A DNA stretch of 64,000 bases from CALOAD01 sp942491415 (GTDB taxonomy: Bacteria; Cyanobacteriota; Vampirovibrionia; Gastranaerophilales; CALOAD01): NCBI GenBank assembly GCA_942491415.1, contig CALOAD010000008.1, forward strand, positions 1 through 64,000, read 5' to 3'. The notes beneath the pieces were generated by a model. The model was given only the letters and a program-made list of their open reading frames with translations. It was not told where the DNA came from and ran no database searches. Positions 15,921 through 25,335 of the stretch are shown piece after piece. A program made the position numbers and the translations under genes. The stretch's first letter is position 1. Each line of letters starts with the position of its first letter.

Positions 15921-17915
15921 TTAAAATAAAGCGTTTACATTCAATATTAAGGCTACTTTACCATTACCCAGCGTTGTAGCGCCTGAAATAAAATTGCCTG
16001 AACTTAAGTTTTTGTTTATTGGTTTTATAACTACCTCTTGTTGTCCTATTAATTCTGAAACAATAACCCCTAAATATTTATTTTGACATTTTACTATAAC
16101 TACTGTCAAAGGTTCATCATTATTTTGTTTTTTTGTTTCAACATTCAGAACGTTATTAAGCCTTACAAGCGGTAATGTATGTCCCCGTAGAACAATCACT
16201 TCCTTGTTCTGCACATTTTTAATTTCGTTTGTTTTGATATCAATTACTTCACTAATATAATTTAGTGGTGTAGCATAGATTTCTTCTTCTACTTTTATAA
16301 GCAATGCCTGAACAATAGCCATTGTCGATGGTAAGCTTATTATTATAGTTGTACCTTCACCCACTTTTGAAGAGATACTGACATTTCCACCCAGAGAGTT
16401 AACTTTTTGTTTTACAACATCCATTCCCACGCCTCGACCTGAAATATCAGTTGCAACTTCGACTGTTGAAAATCCCGGAGCAAATATTAACTCAAGGGTT
16501 TCTCTTTCGTTAAAGGTTCTTGCTTGTTCGTTTGTAATTATACCTTTTTGAATTGCTTTTGCGAGAATTTTTTCCGGATTTATACCTCTACCGTCATCAA
16601 CAACTTTTATCATGATGTTATCGCCTTCATTAAAAGCAGATAACTCTAAAGTTCCTTTGGCTGCCTTTCCTGCCTGAATTCTTTCTTCAGGTTTTTCCAG
16701 CCCATGATCCAAAGAATTTCGAATAAGATGTACCAGTGGGTCGCCTATTTCATCTACCACAACACGGTCTATTTCAGTTTCTTTTCCGGTTATTTTAAGG
16801 TTTATGTCTTTATTTTGACTTTTTGAAATATCACGAACAAGCCTCGGGAATCTATTAAAAACTTGCTCAATTTGAACCATTCTAAGTTTCATAACAATTT
16901 CTTGGATATCAGTTGTGATATTTCCCATAAGTCCTATGGCGCTGGAAAGTTCATTCACATTAAGATCAGTTGAAAGCTCGGATATTCTCGTTCTATTTAT
17001 AACAAGCTCCCCAACAAGATTCATTAGCTTATCAAGCCTATCTGCATTAACTCTTATCGTTTGAGGGACAACTTTTGTCGGTGATTTAACTTGAGCTGTT
17101 TGTGAATCGTTTTTAACTTCTTTAATTGTTTCACTTTCACTTGATTGTTGTTCTTCAGGTTTTCCAATACTGTTAATATCATTAGCTTTAATTTCTTTGA
17201 TTTTAATTTCTTTTAATTCGGAAATTCCATTTAAAGCTTTAAGGATCTCGTCATTAGATTTTTGAGTTACAAGAAATAATTTAAAATCACTTTCAAATTC
17301 ACCTTGTTCAAGATCTTCAACTGAAGGAGTTGCTTTTAATATTTCACCAAATGATTCAGAGGCATTAACAACCATATAAGCTCTAGCAGCAGGCAAAACA
17401 CAATCTTCTGTTACAGTTACAAAGATCTCAACAATTTTAAGCCCTTGTTTAAGAGCATTTTTTATAGCTTCAATTTCATATTCATTAAAATCATTTTTTT
17501 CAGGTTCTATTTTAACTGGTGCTTTATTTATGCTTAATTCAATTTGCTTTAGCTCTTTAACTAAAGAATTGATTTCATTTTGTTTATCTTTATAAGTGCC
17601 GTCAATTACAAGTTCTACAAGCTCTTCCAACTTGTCTAAACATTTAAATAAAGTATCAACAACTGATGAATTGGCTTCTAAATCACCGCTTCTCATTGGA
17701 TCCAGGACATTTTCCATATGATGAGTCACATCAGCTATGTCATTATAACCCATTGTTCTCGACATACCTTTTAAAGTGTGAGCCACTCTAAATATATCGT
17801 TTAAAAGATCCAAGCTGTCCGGATTTTCCTCTAAAAGTAAGAGACTTTCATTTAATTTTTGAAGGTTTTCTTTTGATTCGTCAATGAATATGCCCAGATA
17901 TTTATCTATTTCCAC
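15921..17915 (-). CDS. cheA: Chemotaxis histidine kinase CheA
   Basis: A 664-residue CheA with all five parts: P1 Hpt domain with phospho-acceptor His46 in A-H-T-L-K-G; a P2-like CheY-binding region (about 145-240); P3 dimerisation helices from about 290 (L-M-N-L-V-G-E-L-V-I-N-R); P4 ATPase with H-L-I-R-N-S-L-D-H-G, V-D-D-G-R-G-I and G-R-G-V-G-M-D-V-V; P5 CheW-like regulatory domain at the end. It opens the minus-strand che operon. No receptor, cheR or cheB gene lies in the window. Confidence 0.96.
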   Translation of the reverse strand: MEIDKYLGIFIDESKENLQKLNESLLLLEENPDSLDLLNDIFRVAHTLKGMSRTMGYNDIADVTHHMENVLDPMRSGDLEANSSVVDTLFKCLDKLEELVELVIDGTYKDKQNEINSLVKELKQIELSINKAPVKIEPEKNDFNEYEIEAIKNALKQGLKIVEIFVTVTEDCVLPAARAYMVVNASESFGEILKATPSVEDLEQGEFESDFKLFLVTQKSNDEILKALNGISELKEIKIKEIKANDINSIGKPEEQQSSESETIKEVKNDSQTAQVKSPTKVVPQTIRVNADRLDKLMNLVGELVINRTRISELSTDLNVNELSSAIGLMGNITTDIQEIVMKLRMVQIEQVFNRFPRLVRDISKSQNKDINLKITGKETEIDRVVVDEIGDPLVHLIRNSLDHGLEKPEERIQAGKAAKGTLELSAFNEGDNIMIKVVDDGRGINPEKILAKAIQKGIITNEQARTFNERETLELIFAPGFSTVEVATDISGRGVGMDVVKQKVNSLGGNVSISSKVGEGTTIIISLPSTMAIVQALLIKVEEEIYATPLNYISEVIDIKTNEIKNVQNKEVIVLRGHTLPLVRLNNVLNVETKKQNNDEPLTVVIVKCQNKYLGVIVSELIGQQEVVIKPINKNLSSGNFISGATTLGNGKVALILNVNALF

Positions 17916-18302
17916 GATTTACTCCCAATTACATTAGAACTTGCAATAAACAATTATTTAAATTATACAATCTTAATATTAAATTAGTTTTGTTTCTTAG
18001 AAAAAAATTAATATTTCGATTAAGTTTTGCTTGAACTTTTATTTTACTTCTTACAAAATACTTTATCAAGGAAGTGAAGTGTTTTGTGTAGAATTCATAC
18101 CTTTGAGATTTTCAATAATTGAAAAAGCCTGATTTTAAGAAATATTATAAAAGTTTTTATTTTGTTACTTTTTTTTATGATACAACATTAATCTTGTCGA
18201 TAGTTTTTTTTGTTTAATAAATTTAAAAAAACTTTATATAACAAAAACCATGCTTTTGATAATATTATACAAAGAAAGTAATTACAAAAGCATTTTAAAG
18301 AG
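17916..18302. promoter_or_regulatory. Divergent intergenic region, cheA / histidine kinase
   Basis: No gene is visible in 387 very AT-rich bases. For cheA a perfect TATAAT reads on the minus strand at 17967-17962, about 47 bases from its start, without a recognisable -35. On the plus strand ATAATATTAT at about 18259-18268 could hold the -10 of the kinase gene. No flagellar sigma-28 type promoter was recognised. Confidence 0.35.
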
Positions 18303-19652
18303 ATGGCTTTTTTGAAAATTGAACTTACATACGCTTTTTTATTTTTGTTATTGGCTATTTTATTATTAGTCTCATTATTTTTTGGGATTCTTTTAATAAA
18401 ACTTTACAAAATGTATATTCAGCAGCGAAATTATCTTGGCGTTATTTCAAGTGCAGCAAAATCTGTTAGATACGGCAATTTGTCAAAAAGAATAAAAATA
18501 GATAATGATGATAAAATAAGCAAAATTTTTGAAAATATAAATAAAATGATAGAGTCTTTAGAAGATAGAGAAGAGATGGTTAAAGCCTATCAAATAGAAC
18601 TGGAAGAACAAAAAGAATTTTTAGAATCTATTTTTAATGCCCTATCCGATGGACTTGTTAGAACTTCTGAAGATTTTTCTATTTTAGGAGTGAATCCAAC
18701 TGTTTTGCAGTGGTTAAACAAAAATGAATCCGATGTTTACGGTAAAAAATTCTTTGATTTTTTTAAATTTAAGAACCAAAAAGAAAATTATGAAGATTTT
18801 TCCAGCATAGTCTCTTTATCTTCAAAAGAAATGATTTTAGATGAAAGTTTTAATAAAAATAGCATTTATGATGCTAATATCTGCTGTTTAAATCATGAGC
18901 CCGGTAACTCAAACTTTGTAATATCTTTGCGTGATATTACAAAAGCAAAAGAATTGGACAATTTAAGAGATGACTTTGTTGCTACTTTATCACACGATTT
19001 GAGAGTTCCGATAATCGCCGAATCTAACACCCTTAAGCTTTTATATAAAGGTATTTTTGGGGGATTAGAAATTACTCAAAAAGAGGCTATAAGGAATATA
19101 CTTCAAAGTAATAATGATCTTCTCAGGCTTGTAAACAGCCTTCTTGATACTTATAAATTTGAATCGGGGAAAAGTGAGCTTGAAAAAAAACAAATAAACC
19201 CAAGTAAGTTAATAAAGGAATGCCTTGCAGAATTTGAATCTATGGCAAAGACTAATTCACAAACCCTTGATAGTGACGTACAAAAAGATTTGCCCAAAAT
19301 ATGCGTTGATAGAAATGAATTAAAAAGAGTATTAAGAAATCTAATAAGCAATGCCATTACTTTTACCCCTAAAAAAGGGTCTGTGATAATTAAAGCTAAT
19401 AAAACAAATAATGAGCTGATTGTCGAAGTAAAAGACGATGGAAGAGGTATTAATAAAGAAGATAAAGACAAAATATTTGATAGATATTATTCAAGCGCAA
19501 AAAAATTCAGGAAAGTAGGAACCGGGCTCGGATTATATTTATCAAAAAAAATTATCGAAGGACACGGTGGTAAAATATGGGTAGAAAGTGAGAAGGGACA
19601 AGGAGCTTCTTTCTTTTTTGCTATACCTTATTTTAACAGTTCATTAAAATAA
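18303..19652 (+). CDS. Membrane sensor histidine kinase (TM-HAMP-PAS-HisKA-HATPase)
   Basis: A 449-residue kinase. One transmembrane helix (residues about 8-33) has almost no external loop, followed by a HAMP-like linker (to about 85), a PAS domain (about 105-215) and the dimerisation box with His231 in L-S-H-D-L-R. The ATP domain shows the N box R-N-L-I-S-N-A, G1 D-D-G-R-G-I and G2 G-T-G-L-G-L. It is anchored and probably senses a cytosolic or membrane signal. The NarL-type regulator 112 bases downstream is the likely partner. Confidence 0.88.
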   Translation: MAFLKIELTYAFLFLLLAILLLVSLFFGILLIKLYKMYIQQRNYLGVISSAAKSVRYGNLSKRIKIDNDDKISKIFENINKMIESLEDREEMVKAYQIELEEQKEFLESIFNALSDGLVRTSEDFSILGVNPTVLQWLNKNESDVYGKKFFDFFKFKNQKENYEDFSSIVSLSSKEMILDESFNKNSIYDANICCLNHEPGNSNFVISLRDITKAKELDNLRDDFVATLSHDLRVPIIAESNTLKLLYKGIFGGLEITQKEAIRNILQSNNDLLRLVNSLLDTYKFESGKSELEKKQINPSKLIKECLAEFESMAKTNSQTLDSDVQKDLPKICVDRNELKRVLRNLISNAITFTPKKGSVIIKANKTNNELIVEVKDDGRGINKEDKDKIFDRYYSSAKKFRKVGTGLGLYLSKKIIEGHGGKIWVESEKGQGASFFFAIPYFNSSLK

Positions 19653-19764
19653 TTGTTAAAGATTATTCCATAAGGGTTTAATCCGTTGTCTTTTTGTCTA
19701 TAATATCTATAGGAGCTTTTGTCTTCTTATAGAAAGAGATTGTGAATTAACTACAGGAAAATTT

Positions 19765-20442
19765 GTGTTAAAAACAGAAGAAATAAGTATATTAATAGTT
19801 GAAGATCATGCCCTAACTCGCTTCGGGCTTAAAACTGCATTTGATACGCTTAATTTTATAAAAGAAATAATAGAAGCAGAAGATGGTGAGTCGGGAGTTC
19901 AATTAGCAAAAGAAATTGAACCCGATATAGTTCTTATGGATCTAGGGTTGCCGGGTATTAATGGAATTGAAGCAACTAGGCAAATTAAGTCATTCAACAC
20001 AGATACAAAAGTGATTATATTAACTTCTCATAATAATGAAAACGAAATATGGGCCGCTTTAGGAGCGGGAGCAAACGCTTATTGCCTTAAAGATATAGAA
20101 CCTGAACGATTAATGCAAGTAGTGGAATCTGTTAGTGATGGTGCCGCTTGGCTTGATCCGGCAATTGCAGGAGTTGTATTGCAAGGACTATCTTCAAGTA
20201 CACCTATTCAAAAAAATAAAGAAGCTATTTTTGAGGTAAACGGAGAAAAAGTTCAGCTTACAGAAAGAGAAACAGAAGTATTAAGACTTATTGTGGATGG
20301 ATTCAGCAATGCAGATATTGCTGAAAAGCTATATGTAAGTATACATACAGCTAAAGCTCATGTGTGTAATATACTTCAAAAATTATCTGTGGATGATCGT
20401 ACGCAAGCTGCAATAAAAGCTTTAAAGGGCGGTATTGTATAA
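19765..20442 (+). CDS. NarL/FixJ-type response regulator
   Basis: A 225-residue regulator: receiver domain (residues 8-125) with Glu13-Asp14, phospho-acceptor Asp59 and a Lys after L-K-D-I; LuxR-type HTH at about 160-220 with L-T-E-R-E-T-E-V-L-R-L-I and N-A-D-I-A-E-K-L. The start is a GTG with AGGA 9 bases ahead. A linker of about 35 residues separates the domains. It follows the membrane kinase gene on the same strand, though a TATAAT in the gap allows separate expression. Confidence 0.88.
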   Translation: MLKTEEISILIVEDHALTRFGLKTAFDTLNFIKEIIEAEDGESGVQLAKEIEPDIVLMDLGLPGINGIEATRQIKSFNTDTKVIILTSHNNENEIWAALGAGANAYCLKDIEPERLMQVVESVSDGAAWLDPAIAGVVLQGLSSSTPIQKNKEAIFEVNGEKVQLTERETEVLRLIVDGFSNADIAEKLYVSIHTAKAHVCNILQKLSVDDRTQAAIKALKGGIV

Positions 20443-20449
20443 ATACTGA

Positions 20450-22258
20450 TTATTTAAAAGCAGAGAAATCTTCACCTAGTTGTTGATTTGCTGTTTTTTG
20501 TGTCATTGGTCCTTTTTCTTGAAGTATTTGAACAGCTTTTTTAAGTTTATTGACTAGGTTTTTCTTGTTTATTCCCTTTGCATTCATTGCTTTTAAAAGT
20601 GCGTCGGCAGTGTTTAAGCCATAGCCTTTTGAAAGTTGAGAGAAGAAAGTTTCTTCATAGTTCGACGGGATTCTTGCTCTCCAATTTTCAGGGTTAAATT
20701 TTTGATCGTTAAATTTTGACTTAAAGCCCATTGCATCAAACACTGTAAAGAAATTGTTTTTAGTTGTAAATAATTCAGAAAATTTAGCTTTCATAAAGTC
20801 AAATTTATCTTTTATTTCAAGATTTAAATGCCTTTGTAAAGTTGATTTTTGCTCTTCCATTTTTGTATCTGCAATTTCTTCCAAAGGTGCATCATCGTGG
20901 GTACCCAATCCAAAAATAAAGTTTTCTTCTTTTAATCCTTCTTTTTTATAAAACTCAACACTGCCCCAACTATCGTGTTGATATACTGAATGCTGAATTT
21001 GAGTTCGACCTGCCATAATCGGATCTTTATAATCAACACTACCACCGAGCATTTCAAGGTTTATTTTTTCGCTATCATAGTTATCTCCTTGAATTCTTTT
21101 AACTGATTCATCCATAAACTCAAGAAGTTTTGTTCCCATATAGGTTTGATTGTTAACGTCCCCATCTTCACTGCACAAATATGGCTTTATCAATTGCCAG
21201 GCGGCGTCAATTCTGGCTCCGTCATATTTACTGAAAAACAAATCGAATTTTTTTCTTAACAATACACCCGCTTCACCCGGATTTTCAACATCTCCGATTT
21301 TTTCAAAATCCAAAGCAGGCAATCCCCAGTTTATTGGACCATCATCGCCCTGGCAACCGTAGAAAGAGTCAGGTTTAAACGCAGATTGGAAAGCCCAGCT
21401 TTCTCTTGGTGAAAAACCAATTAAACAATCACCGGCAATTTTAATATTACCCAGTTCTTCTCTGGCTGTTTTTTGTTGTTTATCTGCTATAAATTGACAA
21501 AATTCGTGAAATTTTATATCTTCGGTGTATTTATTTTCTAATTCTAAAATTCTTTCTTTTGTTTTATTTTGATCAGCTTTTTTTGAAAAAAGATTTTTAT
21601 CTAATTCATTATCCCAACTTTTCCAGTAGTCAGATCCGTGTTCTTTACCTAAAACTTCGTATAGGCAATCTCTTTTAAGCCAGTCATTACCTTTTTTAGT
21701 ATTAGTTTGAACAAATTCATTAAATTCAGCTTTTAAAACTAAGTCATTATTTAGTTTTTCAAAGTTTTCAAAAGCAGTTTTCAGAATCTGTTTTTTTGTA
21801 TTAAAAACATGTTCAAAATCAGTTCTAGATTCAGCTTTTTTGGCATTATCTCCTTTAAGAATTGCCTTTTTATAGTCTTTTGGTGACAAAATATTTTCAT
21901 ATTCATTTGAAGTTAGTCTTTTTAAGTCGATAATGTGGTCTCCCACAGCAAAAGCGGAGCCACTAAAAGGAGAGAGATTTCCTTGGGTGATAATTCCCTG
22001 AGGTCCAAGCTGAATGGTATTCATTCCAGTCATAGCGCTCATAAATTTATAAAATTCAACTGCATTTTTAGAAAAAGAACTGCCAATACCTGTATTTTCT
22101 CCTTTTACGGAAGGTACAGAAACATCAAAACAGACCATGGAGGTGTTTTTTACCCCCAATTCATTTCTTGCTTCTGAAATAATTTTTTTGTACTCTTCTT
22201 TTTCTTTTTTTGTAAAAGCTCGACCAAAGCTTAAAGTGTTATTACCACCTATTTGCAT
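20450..22258 (-). CDS. GH77-like 4-alpha-glucanotransferase with N-terminal L-S-F-G motif
   Basis: A 602-residue protein resembling the MalQ/DPE1 family. D-G-A-R-I-D-A-A-W with Asp351 matches the nucleophile segment, N-L-E-M-L-G with Glu402 the acid/base, and G-T-H-D-D-A-P-L the third carboxylate. Q-L-G-P-Q-G and S-P-F-S-G-S-A-F-A match the substrate-entry strands. These enzymes move alpha-1,4-glucan pieces in glycogen or maltodextrin metabolism. Compared with MalQ it has long lysine-rich insertions (about 140-270) and a weakly conserved end, so activity is not certain. It opens with N-N-T-L-S-F-G-R, one of the shared motif group. No other glycogen gene is adjacent. Confidence 0.65.
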   Translation of the reverse strand: MQIGGNNTLSFGRAFTKKEKEEYKKIISEARNELGVKNTSMVCFDVSVPSVKGENTGIGSSFSKNAVEFYKFMSAMTGMNTIQLGPQGIITQGNLSPFSGSAFAVGDHIIDLKRLTSNEYENILSPKDYKKAILKGDNAKKAESRTDFEHVFNTKKQILKTAFENFEKLNNDLVLKAEFNEFVQTNTKKGNDWLKRDCLYEVLGKEHGSDYWKSWDNELDKNLFSKKADQNKTKERILELENKYTEDIKFHEFCQFIADKQQKTAREELGNIKIAGDCLIGFSPRESWAFQSAFKPDSFYGCQGDDGPINWGLPALDFEKIGDVENPGEAGVLLRKKFDLFFSKYDGARIDAAWQLIKPYLCSEDGDVNNQTYMGTKLLEFMDESVKRIQGDNYDSEKINLEMLGGSVDYKDPIMAGRTQIQHSVYQHDSWGSVEFYKKEGLKEENFIFGLGTHDDAPLEEIADTKMEEQKSTLQRHLNLEIKDKFDFMKAKFSELFTTKNNFFTVFDAMGFKSKFNDQKFNPENWRARIPSNYEETFFSQLSKGYGLNTADALLKAMNAKGINKKNLVNKLKKAVQILQEKGPMTQKTANQQLGEDFSAFK

Positions 22259-22456
22259 TAAGAAAAAAGACCTCGTTAAATTTATTTTATATAAGTTTTA
22301 CAAGTAAGCTAGAAATGATAAATTGCCTTTTTAAAGTAAATTGTTAAGTAGTATTAAAAAAATAAGTGTTTTTTTTACATGTTTAGCAAATTTTTATTTA
22401 TCCTAGTTTTATATCTATTATAGGAAAATACTTGTAAAAATTGAGGCAAACTTAAA

Positions 22457-23575
22457 TTGAACGTAGATTCAGTAGCACATAATAGAGTTACAGCAAATAA
22501 AATTAATCTTAAACAAAGACCACAAGTTAATTTTAAGGGTGGTCTTAATTCTGTTGCAGATACAGCAACGGATGTAATTACAAAATCAATGAAAAGTATC
22601 GAAAAAGGAGGCTTTTTTGCCGAATTTTTAGCTATTGATTTCTTTGGGATGATTTTGCCACGTGTGTTTCAAGCCTTAAATCGAAATAAAGAAGAACTTG
22701 GTCATTTAAACTATGATGCCGCTACAGAAGAATTTTTAAGAGAAATTCTAACGGGACCCGGCATGTTATTAATACCTTTAACTGTATTGGCTACATCAGG
22801 TAAAACTATTGGTAATAGTGCAAAAATTTCACGTAATGTAATCTGTGAAATGGAAGATGTTACTAAAAATGCCTGCAAACGTTTTACAAAAGAGGGTAAT
22901 AAAAAAGAATTAAACAGAATATTCTATGAAGAGCTCTTTAATAAATGTACTAAAGATGTTGAAGCATCTCCTGTAAATGCTAAAAAAGCTCAAAAACAAT
23001 TTGTGGAAAAATTAATCAAACTAGAAGAAGAATGTTCTCAAAATAATGGATTTTTAAAGAACGTTGCAAATCGATATAAAAATGTTGTAAAAAAATTATC
23101 AGGACAAGAAATTCCTGTTGATCGAACAAAAGTTTTAAAAGGTGAATTAACAGGACTTTTGACAAATTATCGACAACAACATGGATTAGTTCAAAGTTCT
23201 ACTGAAATGAAAATAAGCAAGGAAGTTACTCGAGGAGTAGGTGACCTTATTGATGATGCCGTTAACTTTGCTTCTGATTCAATAAAACGAGTAAAACAAT
23301 CAATATCATCTGAAAACATTGAATCAGTTGTATCTAAAGTAGTAAAACGAGCTGATAATTCAAGAAAATTTGTTACAGGAACAGCTTTTGCAGGTATTGT
23401 GGCTTTCTTATATATTGTGCCTAAAATTTATATAAGAAACAAAGAATACCCGGGTTCTGCCGGATTAGAAAATAAAGGTGCAAAATCTAATCAAAAAATA
23501 AATTTAAATGAATTACCTTTAGCTTCAGCTAGAGCAATGGAATTTTTAAGAAAAATGAGCGGAGGTCAAAAATGA
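22457..23575 (+). CDS. Unrecognised membrane protein with N-terminal V-N-F-K-G-G motif (pair member 1)
   Basis: A 372-residue protein I cannot assign. The first about 25 residues are polar and basic, then P-Q-V-N-F-K-G-G. A hydrophobic stretch at about 60-70 and a stronger one at about 110-120 follow, then a long charged helical region with many Lys/Glu, and a likely transmembrane helix near 312-330 (V-T-G-T-A-F-A-G-I-V-A-F-L-Y-I-V-P). The start is TTG with GAGG upstream. The next gene overlaps it by four bases (ATGA) and has the same architecture, so the two probably act together. Confidence 0.7.
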   Translation: MNVDSVAHNRVTANKINLKQRPQVNFKGGLNSVADTATDVITKSMKSIEKGGFFAEFLAIDFFGMILPRVFQALNRNKEELGHLNYDAATEEFLREILTGPGMLLIPLTVLATSGKTIGNSAKISRNVICEMEDVTKNACKRFTKEGNKKELNRIFYEELFNKCTKDVEASPVNAKKAQKQFVEKLIKLEEECSQNNGFLKNVANRYKNVVKKLSGQEIPVDRTKVLKGELTGLLTNYRQQHGLVQSSTEMKISKEVTRGVGDLIDDAVNFASDSIKRVKQSISSENIESVVSKVVKRADNSRKFVTGTAFAGIVAFLYIVPKIYIRNKEYPGSAGLENKGAKSNQKINLNELPLASARAMEFLRKMSGGQK

Positions 23576-24441
23576 TTATTAATAATGTAAAACAAAATAA
23601 TCTACCTTACGCTCAAAAACAAGCTCAAGTATCTTTCCAGGGCGGAAGTAGTTTTCTGAAAAATATTTCCGGAAAAGCAGGAGATTTAATACCGGCTAAA
23701 GTTGGTAATTTTACAGAATTAACCAGCAATGCCTCATTGACAAGAAAAGCGTTTTTAGCATTATCTTTGGTATTCATCTTGGGCGGTAGATATTTTAACG
23801 CAAGAAATTCAGATGAAAGACGAGAAGTTCTAACAAGAGATTTATCTTCTATCATAGCTGCTATTTACGCAGTACCTGTAATGAAAAACGGTTACGCAAA
23901 AATGAATGCAAAAACAACAGGAGTACCGGTTGCAGATCAATCTATTGCCAGCTCTTTACAGCTAAAAAATTGGTACACAAATGTTGATAAAATGAAAAAC
24001 GGTGTTGTTTCATTTGCAGAAAATGTTGATAACTTAGGTGGAAACGTAAAAAAATGCTTCAATGAAATGGGTGAAGAATTTTCAGAACAACTTGGTAAAA
24101 TCTTTAAAAATGGCGAAGTGCCTGAAAATAATAAAGAAGTTATAAAAGTTTTGCAAAAAGCTAAGGCTAACAAAACACTGCAAAGTGCTATAAATGTTAT
24201 TGAAAATGCATTTAAGGCTGATAATGGATTGTTGAAAAAAGCAACTAAATTAAAGTCAATTCCTGAATTTGCTGCTATAGCAGCTACGGCAGGTTTGTTG
24301 GGCGGTTTAATTCCTTGGATTAATATTGTAACTACCAAACATTTGCACGCTAAAAAAGAACAGCAAAATGCTCCTACAATGGAAGATGCATGCCAGCAAT
24401 TCTTTGCGCAAAAATCTGTACAACAAACTAAAAAAGTTTAA
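23572..24441 (+). CDS. Unrecognised membrane protein with N-terminal V-S-F-Q-G-G motif (pair member 2)
   Basis: A 289-residue protein of unknown function. Residues 21-26 read Q-V-S-F-Q-G-G after a polar basic start. A hydrophobic segment lies at about 63-76 (F-L-A-L-S-L-V-F-I-L-G-G-R), a helical lysine-rich middle follows, and a second hydrophobic stretch at about 222-245 ends I-P-W-I-N-I-V. The layout mirrors the upstream protein, with which it overlaps (ATGA), so they look like diverged partners of one lineage-specific membrane pair. Confidence 0.7.
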   Translation: MIINNVKQNNLPYAQKQAQVSFQGGSSFLKNISGKAGDLIPAKVGNFTELTSNASLTRKAFLALSLVFILGGRYFNARNSDERREVLTRDLSSIIAAIYAVPVMKNGYAKMNAKTTGVPVADQSIASSLQLKNWYTNVDKMKNGVVSFAENVDNLGGNVKKCFNEMGEEFSEQLGKIFKNGEVPENNKEVIKVLQKAKANKTLQSAINVIENAFKADNGLLKKATKLKSIPEFAAIAATAGLLGGLIPWINIVTTKHLHAKKEQQNAPTMEDACQQFFAQKSVQQTKKV

Positions 24442-24447
24442 GCTTTT

Positions 24448-25335
24448 TTAGTTCTGCAAAACTCTTTGCTTAATGTTTTGCTCTACGCTAATTAGTGCAT
24501 CGTTGCCAACCAATTGTTCCAGAGTTGTTCTTTTATTTAAAAGATCTTGTCTTGCTTGATATTGCAAGTCTAAAGCTTCTCTATAAAAAGCATCTGCAAC
24601 TGCTAATTTTGCAGGGGAAAGTTTTTGAGCCGCCTGATAATAATCATGCCGGTTAACCACCAATTTATCGGTAAAATCCAATATTTTCACAGCTGTAATA
24701 TAATCAAAATAATATCTTACGAGTTTTTCTTGCAGGTTATCGATTTCCTTAGCAAGAATTACAAGATCCGCATCTGTTACTTGCGTGAGTTGTTTGTTTA
24801 AAAGCTTATCATCAGTTAAAGCAGTACCTAAAATTCCGCCACCTATTAAAGCGCCACTTGCGGCAATGGGATTATTTGCCGTACTTCCTACCATGCTTCC
24901 TACACTTGCGATTGGAGATAAGATTTTTTTCACCATACTTTGATCAACTTTTTCACCTTCCGGATTAGAAAGTTTATAAACTGCAAATTTTATGGTTTCA
25001 CTTTTTTCAGCAGCGCAACCCCACAAAACCCTAAGTTCATTTAATAACGCTTCTTTTTCAAATTCCATATCTTCAGATATTTCAAAAGCAATTTTTTTCA
25101 TATCCAAATCTGCATAAGTAAAATTCCCACCGATTTTGGTTGGCGAATTTTTTTGCGTTTTATTAACGTTAGATACAGGATGAAAATTGTTTTTTTTGAT
25201 TTCTTTTTCTAATTGCCCTTGAGGATTTACTCTAGGCAATGCCGGTTTTATCCAAGCCCCATCCATAACAGAAGCATAGCTTTGAAGAGAAAATGAATAT
25301 GCAATTATAGTAGCTATAATAGTTTTATTTTTCAT
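24448..25335 (-). CDS. Exported coiled-coil protein, paralogue of the upstream gene product
   Basis: A 295-residue protein with a signal peptide (about residues 1-21, ending S-Y-A-S). The mature part has a short variable region and a helical region with L-W...K-S-E-T-I-K-F-A-V-Y-K-L-S-N-P. A glycine/alanine-rich hydrophobic patch follows near 145-175, and a long heptad-rich helix ends near T-L-E-Q-L-V-G. That last block resembles a TolC-type helix hairpin end (L-E-x-L-[VA]-G) but only half of such a protein is present. The same plan is seen in the gene whose end overlaps its start by 11 bases. Function unknown; envelope location likely. Confidence 0.65.
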   Translation of the reverse strand: MKNKTIIATIIAYSFSLQSYASVMDGAWIKPALPRVNPQGQLEKEIKKNNFHPVSNVNKTQKNSPTKIGGNFTYADLDMKKIAFEISEDMEFEKEALLNELRVLWGCAAEKSETIKFAVYKLSNPEGEKVDQSMVKKILSPIASVGSMVGSTANNPIAASGALIGGGILGTALTDDKLLNKQLTQVTDADLVILAKEIDNLQEKLVRYYFDYITAVKILDFTDKLVVNRHDYYQAAQKLSPAKLAVADAFYREALDLQYQARQDLLNKRTTLEQLVGNDALISVEQNIKQRVLQN

